A DNA stretch of 64,000 nucleotides. Origin: Bacteroidota bacterium (GTDB lineage: Bacteria; Bacteroidota; Bacteroidia; Chitinophagales; Chitinophagaceae). Shown in pieces: positions 8,601-18,182 of the stretch. The DNA is taken from NCBI GenBank assembly GCA_020161435.1, contig JAIUNV010000003.1, forward strand, positions 62,001 through 126,000, in the 5' to 3' direction. Position 1 is the stretch's first letter. Each line of letters begins with the position of its first letter. Below the pieces are notes generated by a model. It made no database searches. It was given only the letters and a program-made list of their open reading frames with translations, and was not told where the DNA came from. The position numbers and the translations under genes are program-made.

Positions 8601-11330
8601 ATGGGTAAAAAGAAATTGTCCCGCCGATTGTTTGTACAGCAAACTTCCCGTCTTGCTATAGCCGCCCCTGTTGTTGGTTCGCTGTCCTCCTTTGCGGCAT
8701 CCTCATCTCCCAAAGATGAAGGAATATACATTCCGCTACGCTGGATTGATGAACAAGAAAAAACAAACTGTGTGGGCAACACCTGGGGCGTGCCATGGCC
8801 AAAGGGCGTACTGACTGATACACGCAAACTGCAAGTAAACTCCGGCACCGAAAATATTCCTACACAAAGCTGGATTACCGGTCGCTGGCCCGATGGCTCT
8901 GCCAAATGGACAGCACATAGTATTCCTGCAGGTACCTATACCAACAACCTTGTATTGGTGCAAGAGCAAAAAGAAAGCAGCAGTAAAATATTGCAAGTTT
9001 CCAAACAACAAAATGGCTGGACGATTGACACGGGTGTGATACAATTAACCGTGGCGAATAGAGGCAACGTACTCATACCTGCTTTGCAACGCAATAACAA
9101 AACAATTGGGCAGCATGGCCGCTTGGTATTGCAAAGCCAACAACAAGCTACTGCTGCTGCTCATCACGCATTAACCACAACATCATTTGAAGGCATTATA
9201 GAACAAGCCCAACTGGAACAGCAAGGCCCCATAAGAGCCGTTGTAAAATGGACAGGTAAACACAAAAGCCAGCAAGGCCGCAGCTGGATACCATTTACGG
9301 TGCGTATGTACGTATATGCCGGCAGCGATTGCATTCGGTTGGTACACAGCATTGTATTTGATGGTAATGAGCTACAGGATTTTATTAGCGGCATTGGCAT
9401 TCGCTTTGATGTACCTTTTGATACGCCAGCCTACAACCGGCATGTGCGTTTTTGTGGTGCCAATGGCGGTGTATTTGCAGAAGCTGTGCAAGGCCTCACG
9501 GGGCTGCGCCGCGATGCAGGCCCGAACATTCGTACTGCACAAATACAAGGCCGTGCTGTATCAGACAGCAACAGCTGGCCTGAGCCCATTCGTAAAGGAT
9601 TGCCCTACATTCCACAGTTTGGCGACTACACACTATGCCAACCTACAGCAGATGGCTACAGCATCAAAAAAAGAACGGGCGAACAATTTGGCTGGATACA
9701 AAGTACTGCCGGGCACAGGGCCTTGGGCACGGCTTACCTTGGCTCACCCAATGGTGGACTGGCGTTGGGCCTGCGGCATTTTTGGCAAAGCCACCCTGCA
9801 CAAATAGACATTCGTAATGCACATAGCAGTGTAGGCTCAATCACCTTGTGGATGTGGGCTCCCGAAGCGCCGGCCATGGACCTGCGCTTTTACCATGATG
9901 GCATGGGACAAGACAGCTACGAAAAGCAACTGGCCGGATTAGACATTACTTATGAAGATTATGAACCGGGCTTTGGTACGGCCATGGGCATTGCCCGCAC
10001 CAGCGAATTGTTTTGCCAGGTATTGGCCGCAACGCCCGACAATGAAACCCTTGCACAAATAGCCAAGCGTAACGAAGCACCGCCGCAATTGCTGGCCACA
10101 TCAGCCTACATGAAATCCGCAGCAGCATTTGCCGGATTTTGGAGCTTGCCCGATCCAGGTAATGCTGCCTTCAAACAAATAGATGAGCAACTCGATTTTT
10201 ATTTTGCGCATTACCAACAGCAGGTAGAACAGCGCAGGTGGTATGGCTTCTGGCATTTTGGCGATGTAATGCATAGCTATGATACCGACCGGCATGTTTG
10301 GAAATACGATGTAGGCGGCTTTGCATGGGATAACTCAGAGTTGAGCACCGACCTCTGGTTGTGGTTCTATTTTTTGCGTACCGGTCGTGCCGATGTATTT
10401 CGATTTGCAGAAGCCATGACACGCCACACAGGAGAAGTAGATGTGCATCACTTGGGAAAATTTGCACCATTGGGCAGCAGGCACAATGTGCAACACTGGG
10501 GTTGTAGCGCCAAGCAATTGCGCATCAGCACCGTGGCCAACAGGCGCATCTATTATTACCTTACTGCCGATGAACGGGTGGGCAATTTGATGGACGAACA
10601 AGTGAATGCTTACAAAACATTAGCGCTGATAGCTCCCGGCCGCAAACTGCCAAAAGGCGATGTTCAACAAGTATCGGCAACAGCCAACCATGTAAACATG
10701 GGCTTTGGCACCGACTGGGGTTCGGCCGCAGCTGCATGGTTGATGCACTGGGAGCGAACAGGCAACGCAAAGGTATTGACGCTATTGCGCAACAGCATGG
10801 CCAGCATTGCAGCGCAACCCAAAGGTTTTTTCACCGGCGGTGCCCCCATGGATATAGACAATGGTAAATTCATCATCGACAAAACAGGCAAACTATCCGT
10901 TTCGCACCTGAGTGCTGCTTTTGGATTACCCGAGGTTTGTGCAGAGCTCATTCAAACGTTTGAAGACAAAGCATTTGAAAATGCATGGCTACAATACTGC
11001 CGATTGTACAACGCTTCAGCACAAGAACAACAAGCTGAATTGGGACAGGCTTTGAGCAAACTGAATCTGGCGCAGGGCCATTCCCGATTGACGGCGTACG
11101 CAGCGCAACGCTTGCAGGATGCTGCATTGGGTAAGCGGGCCTGGCAAGAGTTTTATGCTGGAGGTGCGGGCATTCGAAAACCCGTTTTACAAACCAACAA
11201 AATACTGCCGCCGGTAGTGATGAATGCCATTGATGAAGCACCGGGAGTAAGCACCAATGCAGTGGCACAATGGGGCTTGGCTGCCATGCAATGTCAGGCC
11301 TGTGCAGGCGATGTTGTGGTAGAAAAATAG
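8601..11330 (+). CDS. Tat-exported PL26-like exo-rhamnogalacturonan lyase family protein
   Basis: The 909-residue protein begins with a twin-arginine signal (MGKKKLSRRLFVQQTSRLA followed by a hydrophobic run). I therefore place the start at the ATG 8601 rather than the upstream in-frame ATG at 8568. The mature part matches what I recall of the PcRGLX/YetA-like three-domain family: an N-terminal beta domain with NTWGVPWPKGVL, a central beta-sandwich and an alpha/alpha-toroid rich in aromatics (WYGFWHFGDVMHSYD, GGFAWDNSELSTDLWLWFY). Family PL26 cleaves rhamnogalacturonan from its end by beta-elimination. No SusC/SusD pair, sulfatase or other pectinase is adjacent, so the substrate is predicted only from family. 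Start and family are fairly secure; catalytic residues were not verified. Confidence 0.8.
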   Translation: MGKKKLSRRLFVQQTSRLAIAAPVVGSLSSFAASSSPKDEGIYIPLRWIDEQEKTNCVGNTWGVPWPKGVLTDTRKLQVNSGTENIPTQSWITGRWPDGSAKWTAHSIPAGTYTNNLVLVQEQKESSSKILQVSKQQNGWTIDTGVIQLTVANRGNVLIPALQRNNKTIGQHGRLVLQSQQQATAAAHHALTTTSFEGIIEQAQLEQQGPIRAVVKWTGKHKSQQGRSWIPFTVRMYVYAGSDCIRLVHSIVFDGNELQDFISGIGIRFDVPFDTPAYNRHVRFCGANGGVFAEAVQGLTGLRRDAGPNIRTAQIQGRAVSDSNSWPEPIRKGLPYIPQFGDYTLCQPTADGYSIKKRTGEQFGWIQSTAGHRALGTAYLGSPNGGLALGLRHFWQSHPAQIDIRNAHSSVGSITLWMWAPEAPAMDLRFYHDGMGQDSYEKQLAGLDITYEDYEPGFGTAMGIARTSELFCQVLAATPDNETLAQIAKRNEAPPQLLATSAYMKSAAAFAGFWSLPDPGNAAFKQIDEQLDFYFAHYQQQVEQRRWYGFWHFGDVMHSYDTDRHVWKYDVGGFAWDNSELSTDLWLWFYFLRTGRADVFRFAEAMTRHTGEVDVHHLGKFAPLGSRHNVQHWGCSAKQLRISTVANRRIYYYLTADERVGNLMDEQVNAYKTLALIAPGRKLPKGDVQQVSATANHVNMGFGTDWGSAAAAWLMHWERTGNAKVLTLLRNSMASIAAQPKGFFTGGAPMDIDNGKFIIDKTGKLSVSHLSAAFGLPEVCAELIQTFEDKAFENAWLQYCRLYNASAQEQQAELGQALSKLNLAQGHSRLTAYAAQRLQDAALGKRAWQEFYAGGAGIRKPVLQTNKILPPVVMNAIDEAPGVSTNAVAQWGLAAMQCQACAGDVVVEK

Positions 11331-11387
11331 CACCTGGTGGCAATATGATTGGCCTACGGTATATTGCAGTATCAGACAATTAACCTC

Positions 11388-11885
11388 ATGGCAAAAAGAA
11401 CCGATTACATTAGCTGGGATGAATATTTTATGGGCGTGGCGCTGCTGAGCGGCCGACGCAGCAAAGACCCCAGCACACAAGTAGGTGCCTGCATTGTAAA
11501 CAAGCAAAACAAAATTGTTGGTGCGGGCTACAATGGCTTACCTATTGGTTGCAGTGATGATGATTTTCCATGGGGTAAACAGGGCGATTTTTTGCAAACA
11601 AAATATCCGTACGTGTGCCATGCAGAGCTCAATGCCATTCTCAACAATATTGGCATGGACCTCAGTGGTTGCCGCATTTATACAGCGTTGTTTCCTTGCA
11701 ACGAATGCGCCAAAGCCATCATTCAATCGGGTATTAAAGAAGTAGTTTTTCTGAGTGACAAATACGCCGGCAATGATTCATTTGTCGCTTCCAAGCACAT
11801 GTTTGATACCGCTGGAGTGAGCTATCGGAAAGTAACCACACAGGTAAAAAAAATTGAACTCTCTTTTGATGAAGGAGATGTGTAA
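11388..11885 (+). CDS. Deoxycytidylate (dCMP) deaminase
   Basis: The 165-residue zinc-dependent deaminase turns dCMP into dUMP for thymidylate synthesis. Its zinc site is visible as CHAELNAI (His and catalytic Glu) and PCNECAKAI (two Cys). [16 protein letters not shown] and GYNGLPIG are typical of dCMP rather than cytosine deaminases. The start is taken at ATG 11388, giving the usual N-terminus [16 protein letters not shown]. The in-frame ATG at 11349 adds 13 residues without family support. It follows the PL26-like gene by 57 bp and ends at a terminator shared with the convergent phosphatase gene. Confidence 0.94.
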   Translation: MAKRTDYISWDEYFMGVALLSGRRSKDPSTQVGACIVNKQNKIVGAGYNGLPIGCSDDDFPWGKQGDFLQTKYPYVCHAELNAILNNIGMDLSGCRIYTALFPCNECAKAIIQSGIKEVVFLSDKYAGNDSFVASKHMFDTAGVSYRKVTTQVKKIELSFDEGDV

Positions 11886-11908
11886 GAAAATGATGATGCA
11901 TTCAAAAT

Positions 11909-11945
11909 TATAAAGAGCAAGAACATAAAGTCCTTGCTCTTTATA
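11909..11945. terminator. Intrinsic terminator between dCMP deaminase and PhoD-like genes
   Basis: The perfect 13-bp inverted repeat TATAAAGAGCAAG (11909-11921) / CTTGCTCTTTATA (11933-11945) lies between two convergent genes. The loop is 11 nt. Confidence 0.75.
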
Positions 11946-11979
11946 TAAATACCTGAAGGTAAAGCCAGCGGTTGCGTTT

Positions 11980-13347
11980 TTAAAATCTTAGCTCCTGTTC
12001 TCCCACTTGCCACTGACCAAGAGCTTCGCCTTTGATACCCAAGAATTCCACTTTCATCACCCGCTTACTCCGTGGACCGCTAATGCTGATGCGACCGTAA
12101 TTCTGCAATTTATCAATACCCAGTATCCGCCAAGGATTGTTGGCTTCTTTGCCACCAAATGCATGTGTACCACTAGTGAGTGGCGAACAAGTGATATCGT
12201 ACATCGGATACAAACCGTCATGCTGTACTTTAATAATTTCTGTATGGTGCCTGTCGCCGGTGAGGAAAAGAATGCCTGGAATTTTTTCTGTTTTGATGAA
12301 CTCCATCAACTCATTGTATTCAACGGGAAAATCGAGCAACTTGTCAAACGGGCTGCCGGGATTGAGCACCTGGCTTCCGGTTACAATCACACGAAAACTG
12401 ATGTGTGGATTGTTTTTAGAATAACGCAATTCATTTTTCAACCACTCCAATTGTTGCTTGCCATACATGCGTTTGTGTGCATTGGGTTTGCCATTGAGGC
12501 TGTCGGGCAGTTCATCAAAATCACGCCACCAACGGTCATCCATCATAAAGAAATCGACGTCGGCATAAGTATACTTGCCATAAATCCCTTCATTGTTTTC
12601 TCCATAAGTCGGGTTCATCCACATGTGGCGAAACACCTCACGACTGGTTTGTTTGAATTGAAAACTTTTGCCATAATCATTGGGACCATAATCATGATCA
12701 TCCCATATAGCGAGGTGCGGCATGTTGGCCCAAAGTTGTTTTAATGATGGACTGCTGCGGTCGCGGTAAGCACGGTACCACATGCCCCATTCATTGCTGT
12801 AATCCACATCGCGGGTATACCAGTTATCGCCGAGCCACATCATGAATGCAGCTTGTTCTTTGGCCATCGTTTCAAAGATGCTGCTATCGCCGCCGTAAGG
12901 TTTTCCGGGCCTGTCGAAGCGAGGTTCATTGAAGTACGCACAACTGCCTGTAATGAAACTAAAATCCGGTGCATTGCTTCGCCACTGAAACAAGGCTTGT
13001 GTGGTAAATGAGCCCTTGCCCATTACAACCGGCGGCTGGTGCGTGGGCCCATCTTTCAGCGTCACTTCGTATTCATACGTTGTAGCAGGTTCCAGATTAA
13101 CGACCTCGAATTGCTGAAAATGATAGGGCGCATTTTTATCTGTGGGCAATGTTCTTACCACTTGCTTTTGTTGTGGTTTTCCTTTTGCCCACACTTGCAC
13201 TGTAGCTATCGCAGTTTTGCTTTCAGTTGCGGCCCACAATTTTGCAGTCCGCATCGATACTGGCCCCAATACAGGACCAACTGCTGTTTGTGCCATGAGC
13301 CACAATCCGCTGCACATGGCCAACAATGTTATCCCTAACCGTTTCAT
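11980..13347 (-). CDS. PhoD-like metallophosphatase, secreted
   Basis: The 455-residue protein has a Sec signal peptide (ending in WLMAQ), an N-terminal fibronectin-like domain (about 25-120, ending EPATTYEYEVTLKDG) and a PhoD-like metallophosphoesterase domain. Metal-binding stretches include SFITGSCAYFNEPR, WLGDNWYTRDVD, IWDDHDYGPNDYG, DVDFFMMDDRWWR and FLTGDRHHTEI. Such enzymes act as periplasmic or secreted alkaline phosphatases or phosphodiesterases. It lacks a Tat motif, unlike B. subtilis PhoD. The gene is monocistronic, convergent with the dCMP deaminase and divergent from the KamA-type gene. Confidence 0.9.
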   Translation of the reverse strand: MKRLGITLLAMCSGLWLMAQTAVGPVLGPVSMRTAKLWAATESKTAIATVQVWAKGKPQQKQVVRTLPTDKNAPYHFQQFEVVNLEPATTYEYEVTLKDGPTHQPPVVMGKGSFTTQALFQWRSNAPDFSFITGSCAYFNEPRFDRPGKPYGGDSSIFETMAKEQAAFMMWLGDNWYTRDVDYSNEWGMWYRAYRDRSSPSLKQLWANMPHLAIWDDHDYGPNDYGKSFQFKQTSREVFRHMWMNPTYGENNEGIYGKYTYADVDFFMMDDRWWRDFDELPDSLNGKPNAHKRMYGKQQLEWLKNELRYSKNNPHISFRVIVTGSQVLNPGSPFDKLLDFPVEYNELMEFIKTEKIPGILFLTGDRHHTEIIKVQHDGLYPMYDITCSPLTSGTHAFGGKEANNPWRILGIDKLQNYGRISISGPRSKRVMKVEFLGIKGEALGQWQVGEQELRF

Positions 13348-13783
13348 TGTACTGAATTTTGTGGCAAGCTACTGCATTGTGTTGAATTACGGGAAACAGC
13401 AAAACCTGTTAAAAAAAATGATGCATTTGTGCTGCTCATCATTCATAGAAGGGCGACGACGAATCAAACAGTATCAAACTGTTTCAGCACTTTATCATGA
13501 ACAAAAACACCTATTGACCGACTGTTAAAATATAGTCGCAATGCTGCTACCACTTGTAGCATCAGCTTGCCTAAAAAAGGCAGCTTGGCTATATTCGTTT
13601 GTACCCAACGTTGCAGCCTGAATGTATGTGTTGATGTTTTACGCATACATGTTCTCTTGTATTTTTTGCAGTTTTCGCTACTGTACTTTTTGTATTACAG
13701 GCTGCTTCACTTCACTCACCTGCATGCCCATGGTATGCCCACACTAAAGCAAATGTTTTCTTCACCAAAATCCCTTTTATCCA
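13348..13783. other. Long intergenic region, no gene recognised
   Basis: These 436 bp separate the divergent PhoD-like and KamA-type genes and must hold both promoters. Short open frames on both strands look like chance: no signal peptide, no family resemblance, no preferred start. A small imperfect hairpin (GCCTAAAAAAGGC near 13570) is too weak to call. Confidence 0.5.
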
Positions 13784-15166
13784 ATGGAACAAATGCTCGA
13801 CAACATCACCAACAGCATGAAGTACAAATCGTACGCCTTGCACAATTACAAAACCATTCCACAGGTACAAGCACTGCCGGAAGAATTGTTAGAAGCCATT
13901 GAAGTGGTTGGCCATGTGCTTCCTTTCAAAACCAACAACTATGTGGTGGATGAATTGATCAATTGGGATCAGGTACCTAACGACCCCATATTTACGCTGA
14001 CATTTCCACGCAAAGAAATGTTGCAGCCGCATCATTACAAAAGAATGAAAGCTGCACTGGATGCAGGCTTGAGTAAAGACGAGATAAAAGCAGTTGCGAA
14101 TGAAATACGCATGGAACTAAATCCGCACCCTGCCGGGCAGGATAAAAATGTGCCCATGCTTGGCGATGTAAAACTGAGTGGTGTACAGCACAAGTACCGC
14201 GAAACAGTGTTGTTCTTTCCCAGCCAAGGGCAAACCTGTCATGCTTATTGCAGCTTCTGTTTTCGATGGCCACAGTTTGTGGGCATGGATGAAATGAAAT
14301 TTGCGATGAAAGAAACCGATCAGCTAGTGCAATACCTGAAAGAACATCGTGAAGTAACGGATGTGTTGTTTACCGGCGGCGATCCTATGGTGATGAAATC
14401 AAAACTCCTGCGGGCTTATATCGAACCATTGCTGAGCGATGAATTGTGGAATGTGCAAACCATTCGCATTGGTTCAAAATCGTTGGCGTACTGGCCCTAC
14501 AAATACATTACAGATGATGATGCAGAAGATACACTGGCTTTGTTTACAGAAATTACCCGCAAGGGGAAAAATCTGGCCTTCATGGCACACTTTAATCATC
14601 CCGCAGAGTTGGATACCCCTGCTGTAAAAGAAGCCATCATTCGCATTCGCTATACCCGTGCACAAATACGTACACAGTCACCCATTTTGCGAGGCATCAA
14701 CGACAAGCCTGAAATATGGACAGAAATGTGGCGCAAACAAGTAAACCTGAATTTGATTCCGTACTACATGTTTGCGGTGAGAGATACAGGTGCTCAACAT
14801 TTCTTCGGCTTACCATTGGTTGAAGCACAGGAAATTTGGCGACAAGCTTGGCAACGTGCCAGTGGTGTTTGCCGCACAGTGCGTGGCCCCAGCATGAGCT
14901 GCACACCGGGAAAAGTTCAAATGCTGGGCACATCAGAAATCAACGGACAAAAAGTGATGGTACTCCGGTTTTTACAAGGTCGCAATCCCGATTGGGTGGG
15001 CCGTCCGTTCTTTGCCGAGTACAACGAAAAAGCTATCTGGATAGATGAATTGAAACCGGCTTTCGGTGAAAGCAAATTCTTTTTTGAAGATGAACTACAA
15101 GAAATATTATCAGGCAGAATCAGTTACAACTGTACAACAGATGAACCGCTACTATTGACAGTATAA
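13784..15166 (+). CDS. KamA-family radical SAM protein (lysine 2,3-aminomutase-like)
   Basis: The 460-residue protein belongs to the lysine 2,3-aminomutase family of radical SAM enzymes. The CxxxCxxC cluster motif is seen as CHAYCSFC (Cys152, Cys156, Cys159), followed by the SAM-binding TGGDPMVM. Canonical KamA has a PLP-lysine in a PGGGGK loop. Here the matching stretch reads SCTPGKVQ, keeping a PGK but not the glycine run, so PLP use and substrate are uncertain. It may act on lysine, on a related amino acid, or on something else. The gene stands alone and ends at a strong terminator. There is no kamDE or beta-lysine acetyltransferase neighbour to suggest lysine fermentation or osmolyte synthesis. 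Confidence 0.8.
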   Translation: MEQMLDNITNSMKYKSYALHNYKTIPQVQALPEELLEAIEVVGHVLPFKTNNYVVDELINWDQVPNDPIFTLTFPRKEMLQPHHYKRMKAALDAGLSKDEIKAVANEIRMELNPHPAGQDKNVPMLGDVKLSGVQHKYRETVLFFPSQGQTCHAYCSFCFRWPQFVGMDEMKFAMKETDQLVQYLKEHREVTDVLFTGGDPMVMKSKLLRAYIEPLLSDELWNVQTIRIGSKSLAYWPYKYITDDDAEDTLALFTEITRKGKNLAFMAHFNHPAELDTPAVKEAIIRIRYTRAQIRTQSPILRGINDKPEIWTEMWRKQVNLNLIPYYMFAVRDTGAQHFFGLPLVEAQEIWRQAWQRASGVCRTVRGPSMSCTPGKVQMLGTSEINGQKVMVLRFLQGRNPDWVGRPFFAEYNEKAIWIDELKPAFGESKFFFEDELQEILSGRISYNCTTDEPLLLTV

Positions 15167-15170
15167 AACA

Positions 15171-15211
15171 TGTAAGCGCCGCATTGATGATGTATCAATG
15201 CGGCGCTTACA
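15171..15211. terminator. Bidirectional intrinsic terminator
   Basis: The perfect 18-bp inverted repeat (15171-15188 with 15194-15211, core TAAGCGCCGCATTGAT) has a 5-nt loop. It lies between the KamA-type gene and the stop codon of the convergent MutS-like gene at 15212. Confidence 0.88.
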
Positions 15212-17029
15212 TTACATATCTATCCCAATTTTTTTCATGAGGATGGAGGCATTGAGACTCTGGCAAATGCCCTGCTTCAATTGGTAATCGAAATACAATT
15301 CTTCACCCGACACCTGCACATCAAAATGATAATTGTGAATGTGATCGGGATATTGATGTACGAGCTCCGCCAACGCTAAATCATGTGTGGCTATCATACC
15401 ACATGCTTGCTGCGCAATGAGCTGCTTAATGAGTGCCGCAGAACCAGCATGCCTGTCGCCACTATTAGTACCACGTAGTATTTCATCCAGCAACAAATAC
15501 ACAGGTTGCTGGGCTTTCACCGCATCAATAATGCTTTTCAACTTTTTGAGTTCGGCATAAAAGGTACTGGTACTTTCTGCCAGGTTATCAGCAATGCGCA
15601 TGCTACTCATCACCTGCATGTAACTCATGCGGCAATGCAACGCACAAACCGGTGCGCCAGCCTGCGCCATCACCATGGCCAAGCCTACGCTGCGCAAAAA
15701 AGTACTCTTGCCCGCCATGTTGCTGCCGGTAATAATATTTACCTGTGCTACACCCTCCGTAGCTATATCACTCACTACTCTTTTGTCGGCAGCTATTAAT
15801 GGATGCCCCAAGGCATTGGCCTCAAAACTGCCATGCTGTGCCAGCATTTGCGGAAAGCACCAATGTGGCATGTTGTACGCCAATGTGGCCAGCGATGAAG
15901 CAGCCTCCACTTCGCCCAACACTTCCAGCCATTTTGTAGCAGCTGCTGCATGTTGTTTTTTCCATTGGGCAAAAAGCAACATTTGCTGCAAGTCCCAAAA
16001 CAGCAAAATGTTGAGTGGAATAAACGCCACCGGATTGAGCCGGTAATCAAAACGGCTGAGCAACTGATTTAGGCCGGCCACTGCTTTGCTGGCCATGGGT
16101 TGTCCGTTTACAACGAGTACAGATTGACGCTGTGCCAACCAGGGGCTGTTGCCCACCGGCATTTGCTCCACATATTGCAGCGAAGCAGCAAGTCCATTAA
16201 TTTCTTTACTCATACGGCCGAGCATTTGCCAGGTAGGCGTAGCCAACTTGCTGATATAACCAGTACCTAAAAAGAAAACCAAAAAGTAAATATTGAACCA
16301 AAAGCCCGGCAAATAATCAAACCAATAAGCTGTAAACAAACCGATAGAAACAATGGGGCCTACCCAACGCAACAAGTACCAACCTGTTGCAGCAAATACA
16401 TCTTCTTTCGATTGCATCCACTGCTGCAGCTTTTGCGCTGTAGCAGCACTCACCGGATGCTCCCGTCCACTGGCTTGTAAGTGCTGCCGCCAGCCTACAT
16501 GTGGTGCCAATTGCTGCACAGCCGCTTGCCTCGCCGGCAATTCTTCGGGCGATGCCGGCTGCAACAACCAAGCTGCTAAAGTGGTTCTTCCGGCGTCACT
16601 TTCTGCCCGCTGCAAGTATTGGTACAGCGAGGCTTCGCCAAACACATCGAGGTCGTGGGCGTAAGCATGATTGGGCGGCAAATACGCAGCGCCATCATAA
16701 CGGTCTTTGTAGTAGTGCTGTTGCAACTGCCGCAGTTCTGCCTGATTGATTAAAATGAGTTGCTCTACATGTTGCAGCTTATGTTGCACATTCATGCTCA
16801 GTACCACTAACCGAAGAAAAACAGCTATCAGGAAAACCGATGGCAATACAACCCACCAACTGCTGATTGGCCATTGCCAATACAGCCAAACAATAGCCAG
16901 CACCATAGTCAGTAACCGGCTCCACGACAACCAGCTACGTTTGCGCCGTAGTTGTGCCGCAGTGGTTTCATAATCGGCGGCGAATTGCTTGTATTGTACA
17001 ACAGGATCGTGGAAAGACGTAGCAGGCAT
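15212..17029 (-). CDS. MutS-like ATPase with membrane segments
   Basis: The 605-residue protein has a C-terminal MutS domain V ATPase: Walker A GSNMAGKST (435-443), Walker B YLLLDE (511-516), the TSTFYAELKKL helix and the dimer-loop histidine in ATHDLALAEL. It lacks the mismatch-recognition domain I of MutS. The N-terminal third has two hydrophobic segments (about 36-50 and 57-77), and a second pair lies at about 217-261. It may therefore be anchored in the inner membrane. This resembles the MutS-family proteins common in Bacteroidota that are annotated as mismatch repair proteins but are not shown to do repair. The true role is unknown. It is monocistronic. Confidence 0.85.
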   Translation of the reverse strand: MPATSFHDPVVQYKQFAADYETTAAQLRRKRSWLSWSRLLTMVLAIVWLYWQWPISSWWVVLPSVFLIAVFLRLVVLSMNVQHKLQHVEQLILINQAELRQLQQHYYKDRYDGAAYLPPNHAYAHDLDVFGEASLYQYLQRAESDAGRTTLAAWLLQPASPEELPARQAAVQQLAPHVGWRQHLQASGREHPVSAATAQKLQQWMQSKEDVFAATGWYLLRWVGPIVSIGLFTAYWFDYLPGFWFNIYFLVFFLGTGYISKLATPTWQMLGRMSKEINGLAASLQYVEQMPVGNSPWLAQRQSVLVVNGQPMASKAVAGLNQLLSRFDYRLNPVAFIPLNILLFWDLQQMLLFAQWKKQHAAAATKWLEVLGEVEAASSLATLAYNMPHWCFPQMLAQHGSFEANALGHPLIAADKRVVSDIATEGVAQVNIITGSNMAGKSTFLRSVGLAMVMAQAGAPVCALHCRMSYMQVMSSMRIADNLAESTSTFYAELKKLKSIIDAVKAQQPVYLLLDEILRGTNSGDRHAGSAALIKQLIAQQACGMIATHDLALAELVHQYPDHIHNYHFDVQVSGEELYFDYQLKQGICQSLNASILMKKIGIDM

Positions 17030-17170
17030 GCTGCAAAGAAACAGGTTTCACGGATGTATTGATGCTGGCTTATACAGGTGCATATGCCAATTATAGAAGC
17101 CTGTTTGCCACTCATCAATATCTGCTATAGAAAAGTATTTTTTTGATAACTGCCATGTATTTTACCACTC

Positions 17171-18109
17171 ATGAAAGCTATCATCTGCACACAATACGGG
17201 CCACCAGAAGTACTGCAATTACAAACTGTATCCACCCCCACACCTCGCAATCATGAAGTGCTGGTAAAAATTCATGCAACAGCTGTTAACTCTGGTGATG
17301 TTCGCATACGAGGGTTAGCAGTAGAAGGTATGATGAAATGGCTGATGCTGTTGGTGATGGGCTGGAAAGGTCCTCGCAAAAAAATACTGGGCAATGTTTT
17401 TTCGGGTGAGGTTGTGGCCACCGGCATTGCGGTGACGAAATACAAAAAAGGGGATAATGTATTTGGGATGACTGGCTTTAGCATGGGCACTTATGCGGAG
17501 TATATGTGCATTGCCGAAACCAAAAACCTGCTGCTAAAACCCAACAATGCTTCACATGCTGAAGCTGCGGCCAATGTGTTTGGCGGACAAACGGCCATTC
17601 ACTTTTTACTAAAAGCAGGTATTCAAAAAAGAACTTCTCCAAAAGTGTTGATTATTGGCGCTACAGGTGCCGTAGGTACTGCTGCCATTCAAATTGCAAA
17701 GCACTTTAACGCAGAAATTACAGCCGTGTGTAGTAGTAACGGTTTGGCATTGGTGCAGCAGTTAGGTGTAGAAAAAGTAATCCTGTACGACAAAGAAAAT
17801 TTTACCGCCTGCACCGAAAAATTTGACATTGTATTTGATGCTGTAGGCAAAACCAACAAAAAACAATGCCAACCACTCTTGCTACCCAATGGCATGTACA
17901 AAACGGTGGGCGGATGGGAAGTAGCCACAGAAACCATTGCACAACTGCAGCTATTGAAAGACCTGTTTGAGCAAGATGCTTACCATGCGGTGATAGACAA
18001 AGTTTACAATATGGAGGATGTAGTTGCGGCACACCAGTATGTAGACAGCGGCCGTAAAAAAGGGAATGTGGTACTCCTCATTCATCAAGACTCAACTGAG
18101 AAAAAGTAA
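17171..18109 (+). CDS. Medium-chain (MDR) NAD(P)-dependent oxidoreductase, quinone-reductase type
   Basis: The 312-residue protein has the GroES-like N-terminal domain of MDR enzymes (MKAIICTQYGPPEVLQLQ; HATAVNSGDVRIRG) and a Rossmann domain with LIIGATGAVGTAAIQIA. It lacks the catalytic and structural zinc cysteines of alcohol dehydrogenases, which points to the zinc-free quinone oxidoreductase branch. The substrate cannot be told. The end HQYVDSGRKKGNVVLLI is the usual C-terminal motif. The gene is single and ends at a small hairpin shared with the convergent metal-binding-domain gene. Confidence 0.87.
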   Translation: MKAIICTQYGPPEVLQLQTVSTPTPRNHEVLVKIHATAVNSGDVRIRGLAVEGMMKWLMLLVMGWKGPRKKILGNVFSGEVVATGIAVTKYKKGDNVFGMTGFSMGTYAEYMCIAETKNLLLKPNNASHAEAAANVFGGQTAIHFLLKAGIQKRTSPKVLIIGATGAVGTAAIQIAKHFNAEITAVCSSNGLALVQQLGVEKVILYDKENFTACTEKFDIVFDAVGKTNKKQCQPLLLPNGMYKTVGGWEVATETIAQLQLLKDLFEQDAYHAVIDKVYNMEDVVAAHQYVDSGRKKGNVVLLIHQDSTEKK

Positions 18110-18128
18110 AACCAGCATGAAACAAAAA

Positions 18129-18158
18129 AGCATCGTCGGCTTTTGACCAACGATGCTT
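18129..18158. terminator. Small hairpin between convergent genes
   Basis: The inverted repeat AAGCATCGT (18129-18137) / ACGATGCTT (18150-18158) has a 12-nt loop. An A-run on its left side is suitable for minus-strand termination of the metal-binding-domain gene. Confidence 0.55.
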
Positions 18159-18182
18159 CGTCAATATAGGCACGTGATGTAG

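Noticed and set aside
13464..13646. 60-codon minus-strand frame in the PhoD-KamA gap
   Set aside because: Short, without recognisable domain or signal peptide, in a divergent promoter region; most likely chance.
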